A DNA stretch of 33,784 bases, taken from Sulfurimonas sp. GTDB taxonomy: Bacteria > Campylobacterota > Campylobacteria > Campylobacterales > Sulfurimonadaceae. This document shows, in pieces, positions 33,660 through 33,784 of this stretch; within the stretch, counting starts at the first letter, position 1, and each line of letters opens with the position of its first letter. The notes beneath the pieces were generated by a model. The model was not told the origin of the DNA and searched no databases. It was given only the letters and a program-made list of their open reading frames with translations. The stretch is from the NCBI RefSeq assembly GCF_019429335.1, contig NZ_JAHYJB010000016.1, forward strand, positions 1 to 33,784, in the 5' to 3' direction. Both the position numbers and the translations under genes were made by a program.

Positions 33660-33784
33660 TGCGCATAGCGCTCAAACTGGCCACCAAACGCGCAGAGCAT
33701 CCGGCCACCTCTGAAGAGATATTTTCTGTAGTGTCATTTTAGCATAAAGTGGCCGGATGATGTTTTTAATAAGGGCAATTTTGC
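33660..33784 (+). mobile_element. End of an insertion sequence, probably IS21 family (partial)
   Basis: From TG at 33660 the composition shifts to GC-rich and the helicase frame ends. The segment begins TGCGCATAGCGC, contains GGCCACC twice (33679, 33703) and an 11-bp inverted repeat CATCCGGCCAC (33698-33708) / GTGGCCGGATG (33749-33759). IS21-family ends start with TG and carry several short repeats of the 'CCGGCCACC' kind. A plus-strand frame MMFLIRAIL opens at 33757 and could be the start of istA. The rest lies outside the window; the family is inferred. Confidence 0.55.

Overview
The window looks like chromosomal DNA of a free-living member of the Campylobacterota, most like Sulfurimonas or a close relative. 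The evidence is AT-rich sequence, frequent TTG/GTG starts, the fused CcsBA cytochrome c assembly protein known from Helicobacter and Campylobacter, a soluble FlgS-type flagellar kinase, gnnA/gnnB-like lipid A genes, and several heme- or Cache-linked sensors. The genus is inferred; no 16S rRNA gene is present.

Layout. (1) 1-2157, minus strand: a type III-style (beta-class) adenine DNA methyltransferase, coupled through TAATG to the start of an ABC/AAA-type ATPase that runs off the left edge. (2) 2266-8409, minus: a housekeeping block of ccsBA, a small DUF2249-like protein, flgS, an M18 aminopeptidase and a YggU/DUF167 gene. (3) 8411-13297, minus: a defence island between yggU and dnaE. In transcription order it holds an antitoxin/toxin pair, a GmrSD-like DUF262-DUF1524 nuclease, the last 20 codons of a lost DNA methyltransferase, two tandem DUF1016 (YhcG) PD-(D/E)XK nucleases, and the first 15 codons of a third DUF1016 gene. 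A 78-bp direct repeat brackets the DUF1016 pair. (4) 13293-20288, minus: dnaE, a heme-c GGDEF-EAL protein and efp; tgt diverges from efp. (5) 21521-23515: a four-gene putative metal-handling islet (His-rich secreted protein, HupE/UreJ permease, DUF6488, DUF3147). It is inserted between the convergent genes tgt and a catalytically dead dihydroorotase-like gene, and is bracketed by a perfect 17-bp direct repeat derived from the original gene junction. (6) 24826-31229, plus: a Cache hybrid histidine kinase, then a tightly overlapping run of monoheme cytochrome c, lpxB, gnnB-like, gnnA-like and an LpxA-family gene that has lost its catalytic histidine. (7) 31226-33784, minus: a GIY-YIG (T5orf172-type) protein and the C-terminal part of an SF2 helicase, cut off at about 33660 by what looks like the end of an IS21-type insertion sequence.

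How the parts relate. Core replication, translation, envelope and cytochrome genes alternate with accessory modules placed exactly at gene junctions. The strongest direct observations are the two repeat-bracketed insertions (78 bp around the DUF1016 pair, 17 bp around the HupE islet), the remnants of a methyltransferase and of a third DUF1016 gene, and the insertion that beheads the helicase. The best candidates for a little-described system are the coupled TA/GmrSD/tandem-DUF1016 cluster and the helicase plus GIY-YIG pair. Their functions are inferred from domains only.
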